The position numbers and the translations under genes were made by a program. Below are positions 62,401-64,000 of a stretch of 64,000 bases of DNA, in pieces. Under the pieces are notes generated by a model. It did no database searches. It was given only the letters and a program-made list of their open reading frames with translations, and was not told where the DNA came from. Every line of letters begins with the position of its first letter. Within the stretch, counting starts at the first letter, position 1. This stretch comes from Castanea sativa (lineage: Eukaryota > Streptophyta > Magnoliopsida > Fagales > Fagaceae). The DNA lies in contig NC_134013.1 of assembly GCF_040712315.1 (NCBI RefSeq), positions 77,196,001 through 77,260,000 on the forward strand, read 5' to 3'.

Positions 62401-64000
62401 TTAGGAAATTCAAAATTTTTTTAAAGTCTTTTTTCAATCATCTATTTGAGAAGAGGTCAGTGTAAATAATTTGTATTTTAGGAGAGGTGAGTTGCCCAAA
62501 CTAGGGGGATGAGTTTAATAATTGAATAAGCTACTTTCATAACAAATTTTAGATAATAAGCTTTTTTTTTGCTGGTTAATTCTAATCTGAGCCATGCACT
62601 ATCGAATTTTTTTTTTCTCCATCAATAATAACTAGTAATTTAGAATTTATTGTGAAAATTTTGTGAACGTGATATTTCTTACAAAAATTTCCATACTTTA
62701 TTGGATTGGGAGAGTCTTTCCCAAATTTGTGTAGGAAGAGAAGACAGCTTCTTTAAACATTACAAGTAGAAATAAACTAGCTACACCACTTTATGTCCAT
62801 ATATATGGCTGATAATCGATGAACACACGTAATGCATGCCACCACGTTGTCAGTTGTTGGGAAATGGAGTTATGGACTATAGCCAAGACAGTTGAGGCTT
62901 GGACCTTAAAAAAGCTAAGTATAAATTAGGAACAACTCACATGCATTTGCGAGGTACTTAATTGGATGGGGCCAGTTTAATTCAAGATTGGGTTGAAGAA
63001 GTTGGATCGAAAAAGTTGAAAATAAGGAACACATGGGTGGGTTTAAGAAGAAAAATGTTGTGGCTAACAACTTATTTTATCTCAAAATATTTTAGAATTA
63101 ATGTGAAATTGACGTTTTTGATCAATGATATTGTAATTTGCTCGATCGACAGGTAAATAATGGTGTCACCTAATTTGATTAATTAATGGTATCTCTTTGT
63201 TTCAAATTTAATTATATATATGCGTATGGAAAATGATGATATGTACACAGTACACATTAGTCACAGTCCTAACATAGATGCTCTTCCAACTTAAATAAGT
63301 TTGTAAAAAAAAAAAATTGTTAATCCTTGTAGATTAATTAGTACATTATGATGTTTTCTACAAAAAAGTACAAGGTTTAAATATTTTATTCTTAACTATT
63401 GAAAATTTCAAAATAAAAAATTGTTGTCTTTGCTTAATTGATAGCTTATTATAATTAGATCGTAACTACTATTTTTTTTAATATCTAAACAATTGTATGG
63501 CACAAAATGAAAAATCAATTAACTTCAAACTTTTTAGGATTGCATCTTATGATATATACATATGTGTTGAAGCATCAGAGTTTGGTATATGCTGTGGGTT
63601 TTATATTAGTTTTAATTAGGTTTTTTTTCCCCCTACTGTTTATTTACAGAAAAAGAAATAGAGGGGAAAAAGGAATTGAAAGCATGGCTTCCCTTCATTC
63701 TTGGATGATTTCCTTGGCAATCGATATTGGGACATTTTTTTCAAGGTCACTATCTTGACTTCCTAAGACAAGTCGCAAAGCATTGATATAAGCCATACAA
63801 TAGCTTCATTTTTAATTTCTTGTCTTTTTTTTTTTTCCAGCCTCCATTGAAGGACAAAGAATATGATAAAGATGTTCATATCAAACCTTAGAAAATTCAT
63901 CATATTAGACTTTAATTTATATATAGCTATAAATTAATCTTGACATTATTTTCCAGCTGTGCTACGGACCTTTCTTTTTATTATTATTATTATTATTATT
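59416..64000. other. intergenic to the window edge
   Basis: No gene recognised. It holds a purine-rich tract (60130-60370), a 28-bp tandem duplication of TTGTCCTTTTTGGTAATTTA (60660-60714), an imperfect 70-bp duplication containing CTCATAGGAGAAGAA (61062-61160), repeated TGTAGCTAGCTGT(A/T)TTTG blocks (61405, 61562) and AGGGTAAATTAGGAAATTCA twice (62332, 62393). Confidence 0.5.

Noticed and set aside
63507..63758. An 83-codon plus-strand frame near the right edge
   Set aside because: AT-rich, no recognised motif, no splice or promoter support.

Overview
This is a plant nuclear genome window. It has split genes with GT-AG introns, two intron-less nuclear-type tRNA genes, AT-rich intergenic DNA, many MITEs, tRNA-derived SINEs and remnants of LTR retrotransposons. 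The gene content and the SINE and gypsy families point to a woody eudicot, possibly Fagales; that placement is an inference from family resemblance and was not tested.

Layout. 1-2016 (+): the last exons of a BSD2-type zinc-finger chaperone for Rubisco, entering from the left edge. 2506-2578 (-): tRNA-Arg(CCU). 3.1-5.4 kb: a degraded tandem array carrying a hAT-like element, a SINE and a MITE. 6553-9461 (-): a complete four-exon plastid heme oxygenase (HO1). 11.05-11.81 kb: a Mutator-like element carrying a BSD-domain gene fragment. 12.6-14.6 kb: two SINEs. 17.3-26.3 kb (+): a decayed Tat-type Ty3/gypsy element with 5' LTR, PBS, gag, protease, RT, two RNase H regions and integrase. It is split by a 1.4-kb solo LTR and followed by an 81-bp repeat array that was itself duplicated. 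27405-27486 (+): tRNA-Ser(GCU). 27811-29885 (-): a complete four-exon class III peroxidase (PER25-like). 32-38.7 kb: MITEs, minisatellites and a SINE. 39472-43189 (-): a complete three-exon SPX-domain phosphate sensor (SPX1/SPX2-like) with two P1BS motifs upstream. 43.2-64 kb: no intact host gene was recognised. This part holds a solo LTR of the gypsy family (47909-48636), a nested pair of long-TIR elements carrying captured coding fragments (54.8-56.9 kb, the inner one a SEC23 fragment), and a CACTA terminus (59.1 kb).

The host genes do not form a pathway cluster. BSD2 (Rubisco assembly) and HO1 (phytochromobilin synthesis) are both plastid proteins. PER25 is predicted to be secreted, and SPX is a nuclear/cytosolic regulator of the phosphate-starvation response.

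The most unusual content is a group of Mutator-like TIR elements of one or two related families. Three of them carry host-like coding sequence, and three related or similar elements have clear 9-bp target-site duplications. One Pack-type element is inserted into the TIR of another. A second notable pattern is a series of very short poly(A)-tailed insertions with 11-16 bp target duplications, which look like aborted SINE retropositions.
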